In this document: positions 43,272 to 52,264 of the stretch, piece after piece | Position numbering within the stretch: the first letter of the stretch is position 1 | Layout: every line of letters begins with the position of its first letter | Assembly (NCBI RefSeq): GCF_031843945.1 | Contig: NZ_JAVTJJ010000008.1 | Location: 62,001-126,000, forward strand | DNA length: 64,000 nucleotides | Direction: 5' to 3' | Source: Paracidovorax sp031843945 | GTDB taxonomy: Bacteria; Pseudomonadota; Gammaproteobacteria; Burkholderiales; Burkholderiaceae_C | Translations under genes and position numbers: made by a program | The notes under the pieces: generated by a model | What the model saw: the letters and a program-made list of their open reading frames with translations, nothing else | What the model was told of the DNA's origin: nothing | The model's database searches: none

Positions 43272-43596
43272 CGAGTCACTCCTGCTTGAAACCTTGTACA
43301 TCGTTGCTCTCCACCACTGCGATCCAGCCGTTCACGGCAGTTCACAAAATGGGATCCTCCGATACTAAAGTTACAAACTGTCGCGACTTGTAGGCGAGTG
43401 CCTCACGCGTGTAACGGCGATGGGGCGATGGGGCAATGCAATGCGGATGGGACGACTGCTTCGCAGCCGCGACCCGTACGCTGCAGTGCAGGGACGGTCG
43501 CCACGCAACCCGAAGTACCGCCACGACACGACCTGGCCAGCGGCCTGCGTCGCCCAGAGGGCCGGCGCAGTGCAGCGCTGGGACGCCCTATGGCCC
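43272..43596. other. Intergenic region between the chemoreceptor and TRAP binding-protein genes
   Basis: 325 bp without a supported gene. The chemoreceptor ribosome binding site (AGGAG on the minus strand) is at its left end. Short frames on both strands here have shadow-like composition. No clear promoter or terminator was recognised. Confidence 0.4.
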
Positions 43597-44580
43597 TCAC
43601 TGGTTGGAGATGATGGTCAGCAGATCGCCCCGCACCTCGGGGTTGTCGGTGTACTTTTTGTACAGCGGCCCCATGCGCCGCACGTAGGGTGAAAAGTCAG
43701 TCACGGAGGCGAACTGCGCGCCCTCCTTGGTGACATTGGCACGCGCCGCGACGATGCGCTTTTCCCACAGCTCGCGCATCAAAACGGCGGATTTTTTGCC
43801 CGCCTTGAGAAAGGCTTGGCGGTCGTCCTCGCTCAACTGCGCCCAGAGCTTGGTGGACACCACCAGCGCCTCTGGCGAGATCATGTGCTGGTCCAGCAGC
43901 GTGTATTTGGCGACCTTGTAATGGCCCGTGGCTTCGTACGACGCCAGGTTGCCCTCGGCGCAGTCGATGGTGCCGTTGCGAAAGGCGTCCATCACTTCCT
44001 TGTAAGGCACCACCACCGGCACGGCGCCCAGCAGCTTGACCATTTCGATATAGGTGTCCGACTGCTGCACGCGAATGCGCTTGCCCACCAGATCTTCGCG
44101 CCGCTCGATGGCCTTGCCCGTGCAGTAGAACGAGCGCGCGCCGCCGTTGTACCAGCCCATCACCACGTAGCCCGATGCCTTGAGCTTCTCGGCCAGCCGC
44201 TCGCCCATGGCGCCGTCGAGATAGCGGAACATGTGCGCGGCATCGGAAAAGAGAAACGGCAGATTGAACGCCTGCAGGCCCGGCGCCGCCTCGGCCAGCG
44301 GCCCCAGGTTGAACTCGGCCACGTCGATCTCGCCCGCTTTGAGCAGGGTGACGGCCTTGGCCTGGTCGCCCAGCACGGCGTCGGAATACAGCTTGATCGT
44401 GTAGCGCCCGCCCGTGTTGGCTTCGACCTCACGGATGAAGCTCTTCATGGCCTCCGTGACCGGATAGCCGTCCGGATGGGTGTTCCAGGCCCGCAATGGC
44501 GTCTGTGCCGATGCGGACAGCGCCATCGCGCCCAGGCAGAAGGCGAGGCCCGCCGAAAAGAGTTTTGTTGTTCTACGCAC
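43597..44580 (-). CDS. TRAP transporter solute-binding protein (DctP-type)
   Basis: Periplasmic binding protein, 327 residues. It starts at a GTG (44580) with AAGGGAG upstream and has a signal peptide (KLFSAGLAFCLGAMALSASAQ). Family signatures are AWNTHPDGYPVTEAMKSFIREVEANTGGRY, LGPLAEAAPGLQAFNLPFLF and GMGWYNGGARSFYC-like MGWYNGGARSFYC with DLVGKRIRVQQSDTY and MDAFRNGTIDCAEGNLASYEATGHYKV. The DctQ and DctM membrane subunits are absent nearby, so it is an orphan. It lies upstream of the chemoreceptor on the same strand. The ligand is probably an organic acid. Confidence 0.9.
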   Translation of the reverse strand: MRRTTKLFSAGLAFCLGAMALSASAQTPLRAWNTHPDGYPVTEAMKSFIREVEANTGGRYTIKLYSDAVLGDQAKAVTLLKAGEIDVAEFNLGPLAEAAPGLQAFNLPFLFSDAAHMFRYLDGAMGERLAEKLKASGYVVMGWYNGGARSFYCTGKAIERREDLVGKRIRVQQSDTYIEMVKLLGAVPVVVPYKEVMDAFRNGTIDCAEGNLASYEATGHYKVAKYTLLDQHMISPEALVVSTKLWAQLSEDDRQAFLKAGKKSAVLMRELWEKRIVAARANVTKEGAQFASVTDFSPYVRRMGPLYKKYTDNPEVRGDLLTIISNQ

Positions 44581-44774
44581 GCTGCGTTGCTCCCTTGTTG
44601 CAATACGGTTTTGGTAAGCCGACCTTGCCGTCCAGTTGAAACATCCAGATACGTCTACCCGAACAGCCCGCGCATTCTGCGCTGCGCCCGCATCGCCGGC
44701 AAGCACGAAAAACGCTCCATTGCCGCCGGCAGGCAGGCACGGACGGAGCCGACCTGCCTACCCCTGGCGCCGCG

Positions 44775-47700
44775 TTACTTGGCTGCTGCCTCCACCTTCA
44801 CGCGCGCATTCGGCGTTTCGCCAAACATCTCGGGGGCGTACATGGCCTCCACCCGCGTAGGCGGCAGCGCAAAGTCGCCCACGTTGTTCAGCCGTATCGT
44901 GTATTCGGCCTGCACTTGGCCCTTGGGCAGATACTCGTAATAGCTGCGGTAGGACTCGAAGCTGCGCTCTTCAAACGCCACCCAGCCGTTGCCGCCGCCA
45001 CGCGTCTCGCCCCGGGTGGCGATCTCCGAGTCGCGCCCCAGGCCGCTGCCCAGAATGGTCGCGCCGCCAGGAATGGGGTCGGTGATGGCGACCCATGTCA
45101 TGTCGGCGCTGGCATCGACTTCCAGCCGCACCCGCAGCACGTCGCCGCGCGTGTACTTGCCGGCCACCGCCTGCTCCACGGGTGTGATGGTTTTCTTGAT
45201 CGAATAGCCCGCCGCGAACGGGGCCTTCAGTTGAATGGCCGCCACCGACTGCAGCGTGAGCCAGGGCTTGCCCGGCCCCTGGTGGGCCACCGCCAGGCTG
45301 CCCTTGCCGGGCGCGGGCGGCCAGGGCAGGAACATACCGTTGTTGCGCAGGTTGCCCGGCGACGTGGGCGCGCCGAACCAGGTGGTCTGGTGCGGCGCAC
45401 CGGTGGCATCGCTGGCCTTCACGCGCTCGACCTTGGCCCAGTCGACGCTGGCCGTCTGCCCCGCCAGGGTGGCCTGCGTGGTGCCAGCCACCGCAGTCGC
45501 CTCAAACTTGGCGCTGAACTTTTCCAGCGCCAGCCCGCCCCACAGGTTTGCGGTGGTGGTGTGCCAGGCACCATTTTGCTGGCGGCTGATGAAGCCGTTG
45601 GCCAGGCGGCCTATGTCGTCCTTCCAGGCCGGGTCGTCCATCACGGCCAGCATCAGGCGGGCGGTGTTCACGTCGCCGTTCTGCATCAGCCACCACCAGT
45701 AATCGTCTTGCTCGGTGCTGAAGATGAGCTTGGTGCCCTGGTAGGAGAGTCGTGCTTTCAGCACCTGCGTGGCTTCGGCCAGGCGCTGCTCGCGCTGGGG
45801 CACGTCCTGCACGCGCTTCAAGATGTTCAGCCAGTCGATCACCGTGTGCGTGGGCCACTGGTTGGGCGCCAGGGTGACACTGCCGAGCATGCGGCCCGAA
45901 GCCTTGCCGTAGCGCGACAGGGCCTCAATGGCGGCGATCTTGCGCATGTCCAGGTCCTTGCGCGGGCTCCAGAAGTCGCGCTGTATGCGGCCCTCGACGA
46001 AGGCCGTCAAGCCGCGTTCCATGGCGACGCGGGCCTCATCGGGCAGCTTGAACTCAGGGTGCAGCGATGCGGCTTCATGCGTGGCGGCCAGCAGATAAGC
46101 CGTCAGCGTGTCGCTGCCCCGGTTGGCGCTACCCGCCTGCGGCGGGAAGTAACTAGCCAGCCCGTCCGAGTCCAGATAGGTCGGCAACTGCGCCGCCACG
46201 GTCTGCCAGAGCTTGCCGTCGCGCAGGCCCACGGCCTTGCTGGTCTTTTGTTCCAGGCAAGCGAAGGGATAGTTGGCGAACCAGTCGCGCACACCGGGCA
46301 GGCCTTCGGCCAGCTTGGGTTGCAGCGACATCTTCAGGCCGCCGCGGCCCGCCAAGGCATCGGCGGGCGGCGCCACGTCCAGCTGGAACAGGCCATCAAT
46401 CTGCACCAACGTCGCCTGCTGCACCGTGAGCGGCACGGCCGTAATCAACCGCTGGCGGGCCTTGAGCGCGTCCTTGGCGCCGCCCAGGGTGTCGCGCGCC
46501 TCGATCTCCCAGAGCAGCGCCTCGGCACGCGTTTGCGCCAGCTGCGGCGGGGCGGTGACGGTCCACGCCACCTCGCGCGATTCACCTGCGGGAATGTCCA
46601 CCGTCTGCTCGTCCAGCGTGAGCAGCGTGGCGCGCGGGGCCACCTCCACCTTCATCGCTTTTTGCGTGGTGTTGCGCAGCGTGATCTGCGCGCGGAACTG
46701 GTCGTCTTCGCGCACCAGCGGCGGCAGGCCGCTGATGATCTGCAGGTCTTGCGTGGCGCGGATGCTGGTGGCGCCGGTGCCGAACAGGCCCGTGCCGGCA
46801 TCGGCCACGGCGACGATCTTGAAGGTGGTGAGCGCATCGTTCAGCGGCACCGTCACCTTGGCCTGGCCCTTGGCGTCCAGGCGAATGGCAGGCTGCCAGA
46901 GCAGCAGCGTGTCCAGCAACTCGCGCGTCTGCGCGCGGCCACCGCCGCCGCCTGCGGGCACGGCTTTCTTGCCGTAGTGGCGCCGGCCGATGATCTCCAT
47001 CTGCGCGGTGGAAGTCTCCACGCCCCAGGCGCGGCGCTGCAGCATCGCGTCCAGCAGATTCCAGCTGTTGTTGGGCATCAGCTCCAGCAGCGCCTGGTCG
47101 ACGGCGGCCAGGGCCACCTCGGCATTGGCAGCGGGCTTGCCGCCCGGCAGCGTGGCGGTGATGGTCACCTGCGCCTGGCCGCGCACGGGGTAGCTTTCCT
47201 TATCCGCCGCCACCTTCACGTCGATGCGGTGCGCCTGCGTGCCGACGCGGATTTCCGCCAGGCCCAGGCGATAGGCGGGCTTGGACAGGTCCACCATCGC
47301 CGTCGGCGCCACGTATTCCTTGCCCTCGTACCAGAAGGCGCTCCACCATTCGCGCGGCGCCTTGAAACCCCAGGTGAAGAAGCTGTACCAGGGCACCTCG
47401 CGCAGCCGGCCGCGCAGGGCCAGCACGCTCACGTACACGTTGGGTCCCCAGCCTTCTTCGATCTTCAGCTGCACCGTCGGGTCCTGCCCGTTCAGCTGCA
47501 CCACGCGGGTGCTCAAGATGCCTTCGCGCTCCACCGCCACCAGCGCGGTGGCATGGCGGAAGGGCATGCGCACCTGCAGCTTGGCGGTTTCGCCGGGCTG
47601 GTAGCTTTTCTTTTCGGGCAGCAGGTCGATGCGGTCGTGGTCTTCACCGCCAAACCACAGTTCGCCCTGCTTGGTCACCCACACGGACGACGCAGCCTGG

Positions 47701-50700
47701 GCCTCGTTGCCGTCCTTGTCGCGCGCGGTGGCCACAAGTTCCACCTCGCCCGCTTCGTCCAGTTTGGTTTCGCACAGCAGCAGGCCGCGCGAATCGCTCT
47801 TGCCCGAACACACCGTGCCCAGGTCTTTCGTCTCGGTCTTGTTGTCGTAGCTGTAGAAGCCGCCCACCATGCGCTTGCGGCTGGTGGTGGTGATGCGGGC
47901 CACGGCCTTTACCGCCAGGGGGACGCCTTCCTGCGCCCGGCCGTCCAGCCCCAGGGCCAGCGCCTGAAAGCGGATCTTCTGCGCGGCCGACACCCAGCCT
48001 TCGGTCTTGATGCCCGCCACCACGGCAGCGGGCCACAGGGTTTGCGTGCTGCGCAGCGTCTGCACCTCGCCGCTGGGGTCAGCGTAGGTGGCCTCCAGCA
48101 CCAGGTCTTGCGGCTGGCGGGCGAGCGGCACGTTGTCGATGGTGAGCTTGCCCGCGCCGTTCTTGTCGAGCGTGAGCGCCAGCTTGTCGGCGATCACACG
48201 CGTGTCCTGGTTCGATGCGGGCTCTTCCTCCCCGCCCGCTGCGCTGCTGCCCGAGGCATCTGCCGCGCGTGGAGCACCGAAGCTGAAAGCGTCGTAGTCG
48301 GGGTACTGCAGGCCCTTGCCGCGCACCATGGCCGACACGCGCACGGGCAGGTTGGCCGCGCCACCGCCGGCCACGTAGTTGACCTGCACTTCGGTGGGCA
48401 CGGCCCGGGCGCGCACCAGCGGTTTCTTGTCGACGGGCACCACGCGGCCTTCCAGCACCGGCAGGCGGAACTCTTCCACGCGGAATTCGCCCGAGGTGAA
48501 ACTGCGCTGTTGGCCGTCGCCATCGCTGCCGCGCAGCTCCACGCTGTAGATGCCCAGCTTGGCAGCGGGCGGTACGGCAAAGGTGTTTTCGGCGCTGAAG
48601 CCACCCGTGGGCGTCTTGCGCCACTGCAGCGGCTGGGTGAACTGCTGGCCGCTGCCCACATGGGTGATCACCAGCGTGGCGGGCTCGCTTGCGGGCAGCG
48701 CAAAGCCATTGCGGTTCTGCGCGCGAAGCAGATGCTTCATCGACACGGTTTCGCCGGCGCGCAGCAAGGTGCGGTCGAAGATGGTGTGGGCGACCTCGTC
48801 GGGCTGCGGGCTGCTGTTGGTGGGTACGTTGAAGCGCCAGGGCTCGATGCCGCGCTGCCAGTCGCTCCAGGTGAAGGCCATGTCCTGCTCGCCGTCCGTG
48901 CCCGTGGCGCGCGCGCTGACGAAGTAAGCCTGGCTCCAGTCGCCGTTGCCCTGGCAGGTGGGCGCCTGGGGCGAGAGGCCGTCGAAGGTGGCCAAGCCTT
49001 CGGCGTTGGTGGTGGCCGTGGCCAGCTCGCGCCCGTCGCAGGACGACACGCGAACCTGCGCATTCGGCACGACCTGGCCCTTGTCCAGCGTGGTCACCCA
49101 GGCGGCGGCGTTTTCGCGGCCCAGCTTGAAGTGCACGGCCAGGTTGGTGACCAGCGCCGACGTGCGCACGTACATGGTGCGGCCTGCGCCATGGCGCTCG
49201 TCCAGCAGCGATTGGCCCAGCAGGGGCGACGCGATCTCCACCACATGAAAGCCCTGCGGCAGCGGAATGCCGACCACCTCGAACGGGCGCGGGTCGCCGC
49301 TGGCGGGCTTGGGCAGGTCCAGCGCCTTCACGCCGGGCAGGCCGCCCAGCAGCGACAGCATGCGGGTCTGCACCTCGCGGCGGTCGCGCTCGTCCAGCAC
49401 GGCGGGCAGCGCGCCCTTGATGTCGCGGCGCGCGTCGGTGCGGCTGATGGAGCCGCTGTCGTATCGGCGCACCTTGCGCATCCACGCGATGATGTCCGCG
49501 TCAGTGGTGGGCCGCAGGGTCGACACCTGGGAAGGCGCTGGGGCGGGTGCTGCGGCCTGGCCTGGCTGCAAGCCCTGCACGCGCAGGTCGGCCTCCACGT
49601 TGCGCAGGGTGACGGGCAACAGCGCCGGCCCTTGCGGGCCTTCGGCAAAGCGCTCGACGATGCCGAAGGGAGACGCCGCGAACTTGGCGAGCGGCGGCAT
49701 GGCGCCGGTGGCGACGGCCAGCGGAAAGCTGTCCGCGTTGCGTAGCGTGCGGCCCGATGCGTCCTTGAAGTCGGCCGGCAACTGCAGCTGGAACTTGGTG
49801 CTTGCCGTGAAGGGCGGCGCGAACGTCACGCCGGTGACGACCGAGTCGCCATCGCCTTCCTGGTCGATGGTGGGCTTGAGCGTTTCGCTGCCCGATTTCA
49901 GCCGAATGGCGTCGGCCAGCTTGCGCGGCACGGGCGCGTTGAACGACAGGCGCAGCGGGCGAATCGGCAGGCAGGCGGCCTGCGCGTTCTCGCGCTCGCA
50001 GGCAAAGTCGGCGGCGAATGGTTCGCGCACTTTGTAGGTGTAGCGTTTTTCCACCGTGCTGGCCACGCCGCTGGGCGTGGACACGCCCCGTCCGTAGACC
50101 AGTTGCACCTGCGAGCCCGAGGTGAGCCGCCGGTTGCAGGCCAGGGTGACGTAGCGCAGCGGGTCTTTGGTGGCTGCGCCTTCCAGGCCTTGGGACTGCA
50201 GCAGCGCCTGACGGTCTTTGCCTTCGATGGCGCGCACCGGAATGCGCTCGCCCACGCCGTCGGCCGCGCACCAAACATTGGCCAGCACGCTGGCGGCGGT
50301 GGCGGCGCCATTGAGTTGCAGCACGAAGAACTGCTCTTCGTCGATGGCTTGGTAGGTGCCGGGGCGCACGCTCTGCACGAAAGGACCACCACTATTGAAT
50401 TGATAGCTGCTAGCGCCCGTCAATAAAGCGCCAGAGGCCGATTTGAACCCTGTTTTGGCGGTAACCGAGCAGCGCACACCGGGCGGCAGATCGGCGGCGA
50501 AGTCGTAGACCCACTCGCGCTCGCCCGTCCAGCGGCCGGTGCCCTGGGCGGCGGCAGCGTCGCTGCAGCTCACACTGAATGGCGCAGGCGCCTTGGGGTC
50601 GCCAAAGGCCACGGCGGCGCTGTCGAACTTCGCCACCACCTGCCGCACCCGCGCCACCTCGCCCTGCGGCGACAGGCTGACCACAGTCAACGCCTGCGCC

Positions 50701-50789
50701 GCCCCGGCCGCCAGCACGGTCAAGGACAGGGCCGCCAGCACGCGGCGCCAGATGGAGTGTTGTTGTTGTCGTTGTGTCGGTGTCGTCAT
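44775..50789 (-). CDS. Bacterial alpha-2-macroglobulin (protease trap)
   Basis: A 2004-residue exported protein. A signal peptide (VLAALSLTVLAAGAAQA, cleavage near 34) has no lipobox, so it is periplasmic rather than a lipoprotein like E. coli YfhM. Macroglobulin-like domains occupy the N-terminal 1300 residues. The thioester motif CLEQ (Cys1511 to Gln1514, in YPFACLEQKTSKAV) is intact, so covalent trapping of proteases is possible. A thioester-domain alpha-toroid and a receptor-binding-like C-terminus follow. Bacterial A2Ms commonly pair with PbpC to protect or repair the cell wall after envelope breach; pbpC is at 29.7-32.0 kb on the same strand. Repeat sequence is translated in frame near residues 114-133. 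Confidence 0.93.
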   Translation of the reverse strand: MTTPTQRQQQHSIWRRVLAALSLTVLAAGAAQALTVVSLSPQGEVARVRQVVAKFDSAAVAFGDPKAPAPFSVSCSDAAAAQGTGRWTGEREWVYDFAADLPPGVRCSVTAKTGFKSASGALLTGASSYQFNSGGPFVQSVRPGTYQAIDEEQFFVLQLNGAATAASVLANVWCAADGVGERIPVRAIEGKDRQALLQSQGLEGAATKDPLRYVTLACNRRLTSGSQVQLVYGRGVSTPSGVASTVEKRYTYKVREPFAADFACERENAQAACLPIRPLRLSFNAPVPRKLADAIRLKSGSETLKPTIDQEGDGDSVVTGVTFAPPFTASTKFQLQLPADFKDASGRTLRNADSFPLAVATGAMPPLAKFAASPFGIVERFAEGPQGPALLPVTLRNVEADLRVQGLQPGQAAAPAPAPSQVSTLRPTTDADIIAWMRKVRRYDSGSISRTDARRDIKGALPAVLDERDRREVQTRMLSLLGGLPGVKALDLPKPASGDPRPFEVVGIPLPQGFHVVEIASPLLGQSLLDERHGAGRTMYVRTSALVTNLAVHFKLGRENAAAWVTTLDKGQVVPNAQVRVSSCDGRELATATTNAEGLATFDGLSPQAPTCQGNGDWSQAYFVSARATGTDGEQDMAFTWSDWQRGIEPWRFNVPTNSSPQPDEVAHTIFDRTLLRAGETVSMKHLLRAQNRNGFALPASEPATLVITHVGSGQQFTQPLQWRKTPTGGFSAENTFAVPPAAKLGIYSVELRGSDGDGQQRSFTSGEFRVEEFRLPVLEGRVVPVDKKPLVRARAVPTEVQVNYVAGGGAANLPVRVSAMVRGKGLQYPDYDAFSFGAPRAADASGSSAAGGEEEPASNQDTRVIADKLALTLDKNGAGKLTIDNVPLARQPQDLVLEATYADPSGEVQTLRSTQTLWPAAVVAGIKTEGWVSAAQKIRFQALALGLDGRAQEGVPLAVKAVARITTTSRKRMVGGFYSYDNKTETKDLGTVCSGKSDSRGLLLCETKLDEAGEVELVATARDKDGNEAQAASSVWVTKQGELWFGGEDHDRIDLLPEKKSYQPGETAKLQVRMPFRHATALVAVEREGILSTRVVQLNGQDPTVQLKIEEGWGPNVYVSVLALRGRLREVPWYSFFTWGFKAPREWWSAFWYEGKEYVAPTAMVDLSKPAYRLGLAEIRVGTQAHRIDVKVAADKESYPVRGQAQVTITATLPGGKPAANAEVALAAVDQALLELMPNNSWNLLDAMLQRRAWGVETSTAQMEIIGRRHYGKKAVPAGGGGGRAQTRELLDTLLLWQPAIRLDAKGQAKVTVPLNDALTTFKIVAVADAGTGLFGTGATSIRATQDLQIISGLPPLVREDDQFRAQITLRNTTQKAMKVEVAPRATLLTLDEQTVDIPAGESREVAWTVTAPPQLAQTRAEALLWEIEARDTLGGAKDALKARQRLITAVPLTVQQATLVQIDGLFQLDVAPPADALAGRGGLKMSLQPKLAEGLPGVRDWFANYPFACLEQKTSKAVGLRDGKLWQTVAAQLPTYLDSDGLASYFPPQAGSANRGSDTLTAYLLAATHEAASLHPEFKLPDEARVAMERGLTAFVEGRIQRDFWSPRKDLDMRKIAAIEALSRYGKASGRMLGSVTLAPNQWPTHTVIDWLNILKRVQDVPQREQRLAEATQVLKARLSYQGTKLIFSTEQDDYWWWLMQNGDVNTARLMLAVMDDPAWKDDIGRLANGFISRQQNGAWHTTTANLWGGLALEKFSAKFEATAVAGTTQATLAGQTASVDWAKVERVKASDATGAPHQTTWFGAPTSPGNLRNNGMFLPWPPAPGKGSLAVAHQGPGKPWLTLQSVAAIQLKAPFAAGYSIKKTITPVEQAVAGKYTRGDVLRVRLEVDASADMTWVAITDPIPGGATILGSGLGRDSEIATRGETRGGGNGWVAFEERSFESYRSYYEYLPKGQVQAEYTIRLNNVGDFALPPTRVEAMYAPEMFGETPNARVKVEAAAK
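50390..50450. repeat. Repeat copy 9, inside the alpha-2-macroglobulin gene and translated in frame
   Basis: A diverged repeat copy (ACTATTGAATTGATAGCTGC, TAGCGCCCGTCAATAAAGCG, CCAGAGGCCGATTTGAA) lies in the coding region. On the minus strand it reads FKSASGALLTGASSYQFNSG without a stop. It falls in the N-terminal domain region after the signal peptide. Confidence 0.75.
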
Positions 50790-50917
50790 GGCATGCGAAG
50801 AGGTAATGCGTGATGCGATGCGAGCGCTCGCAGCAACGCCAAGCGTAGCCCATCGCCCTGCAGGGAGCTACCCGCCGGCACAGCAGTTGTAAACGGCCTA
50901 CAACATAAGGGACCGCC

Positions 50918-52183
50918 ATGCGCGAAGATGAAGACCGAAAGTCTTCCCACTCCATGGCACCACCCTCCTCCTCTCAGCGCCGCTGGGAAATCGACTTCGT
51001 GCGCGGCCTCATGCTCGTGCTGATGACGGTCACGCATCTGCCTACGCGTGTGTCGATTCCGCTCGGGCAGCCGTTCGGCTTCGTTTCGGCGGCCGAAGGC
51101 TTCGTGCTGCTGTCGGCCTACATGGCGGGGTTGGTCTACGGGCGCGTGGCTTTTCGCAAGGGCGTGCCCGAGATGCGCCGCGCTTTCTGGCGCCGCGCGC
51201 TCACCATCTACGGCTGCCAGGCGGCTACGCTGCTGTTTCTCTTTACCGTGATCACGGTGATCGGCCTCTACGTGAACGAGCCGGCCGTCAAGGGCCTGCT
51301 CACCTTCTACTTCACCCACCCCGTGGATGCGCTGCTGGGCGGGCTGCTGCTGGTCTACGAGCCGCCGCTCCTGGACATCTTGCCGCTCTATGTGCTGTTC
51401 ATGCTGCTGAGCCCCTGGGTGCTGGCCTTTGCTCTGCAGCGCAGCTGGGTGCCCGTCATGGCCGTCAGCGTGCTGCTGTGGTTCCTGTCGCAGTTCGGCT
51501 TTGCCGAATGGTCCTGGGTGCAGTTCAGCCGCATCCTGCCCGTGTCAGTGCCGTTTTCCGAAACCGGCTCGTTCATCATGGGCGCTTGGCAGTTCCTGTG
51601 GGTGATGGGACTGTGGATGGGCGCCAGCCGCAACGACCCGCAGGCGGCGCCGTTCGAGTTTCCGCGCTGGACGCTATGGCTGGCGGGCGCCATCGCGCTG
51701 ACCGGGCTGGTGTGGCGCCACGCCATCGGCCAGGTGCCCTTCCCTCACACGCCCTGGCTGAACCCGCTGCAAGACAAGTGGTTGCTGGCGCCCATGCGGC
51801 TGATCGACCTGTTCGCGCTGACCGTGCTCGCCATCCGCTTCGGCCCCGCGTTGCTGGCCCGCCTGCCGCGTATGCGCTGGCTGGAAACGCTGGGTTCAGC
51901 GTCCTTGGCGGTGTTCTGCGCCCACTTGGTGGTGGTGCTGCTGGTGCTGAGCCTGTTCGGCGCCAACTACGAGCGCCCCTGGCCTCTGGACATCGCCCTG
52001 CTAGCCGCCTGCTTTGCCACCTTGTATGCGGTGGCGCGGGTCACGCTGTGGTTCGATAAAGGGCACGACGAAGACATCTTGCCGCCCCCGGTGCCTTACG
52101 CAGAAAAGCCGCCGCCCATCACCGAAGACGCCGACCTGCTGCCGCATCGGCCCGACCCGCTGGCGGCATCGCCCAGGGGTTGA
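50918..52183 (+). CDS. OpgC-like acyltransferase-family membrane protein
   Basis: A 421-residue polytopic inner-membrane protein with about ten helices. The N-terminal RRWEIDFVRGLMLVLMTVTHLPT and AAEGFVLLSAYMAGLVYGR match the OpgC family, whose founding member succinylates osmoregulated periplasmic glucans. No opgGH genes are nearby, so the acceptor is uncertain. It diverges from the alpha-2-macroglobulin gene with 128 bp between. The C-terminal tail (about 380-421) is acidic, Pro-rich and probably cytoplasmic. Confidence 0.85.
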   Translation: MREDEDRKSSHSMAPPSSSQRRWEIDFVRGLMLVLMTVTHLPTRVSIPLGQPFGFVSAAEGFVLLSAYMAGLVYGRVAFRKGVPEMRRAFWRRALTIYGCQAATLLFLFTVITVIGLYVNEPAVKGLLTFYFTHPVDALLGGLLLVYEPPLLDILPLYVLFMLLSPWVLAFALQRSWVPVMAVSVLLWFLSQFGFAEWSWVQFSRILPVSVPFSETGSFIMGAWQFLWVMGLWMGASRNDPQAAPFEFPRWTLWLAGAIALTGLVWRHAIGQVPFPHTPWLNPLQDKWLLAPMRLIDLFALTVLAIRFGPALLARLPRMRWLETLGSASLAVFCAHLVVVLLVLSLFGANYERPWPLDIALLAACFATLYAVARVTLWFDKGHDEDILPPPVPYAEKPPPITEDADLLPHRPDPLAASPRG

Positions 52184-52224
52184 TTCTCATCAAAGACGCC
52201 CGCCCTCAAGCCTGGCCGAAGTGT

Positions 52225-52247
52225 CGCTATTCCATTTTAGAATAGCG
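52225..52247. promoter_or_regulatory. Inverted repeat upstream of modA (ModE-like site)
   Basis: CGCTATTC (52225-52232) and GAATAGCG (52240-52247) form a perfect 8-bp inverted repeat with a 7-bp spacer, 17 bp before the modA ATG. The half-sites CGCTAT and ATAGCG resemble those of the molybdate repressor ModE box, with spacing one base off the common form. The position overlaps the likely promoter, fitting repression by molybdate. Confidence 0.5.
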
Positions 52248-52264
52248 CTTTGAAAGGACTTGAG

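Noticed and set aside
43403..43692. Overlapping short frames between the chemoreceptor and TRAP genes
   Set aside because: All have shadow-like Arg/Ala/Gly composition and no ribosome binding site.
44916..49745. A 1609-codon plus-strand open frame antisense to the alpha-2-macroglobulin gene
   Set aside because: Its product is rich in His, Arg, Gly and Ala without domain signatures, as expected from the complement of GC-biased codons; the minus-strand gene has clear A2M motifs.
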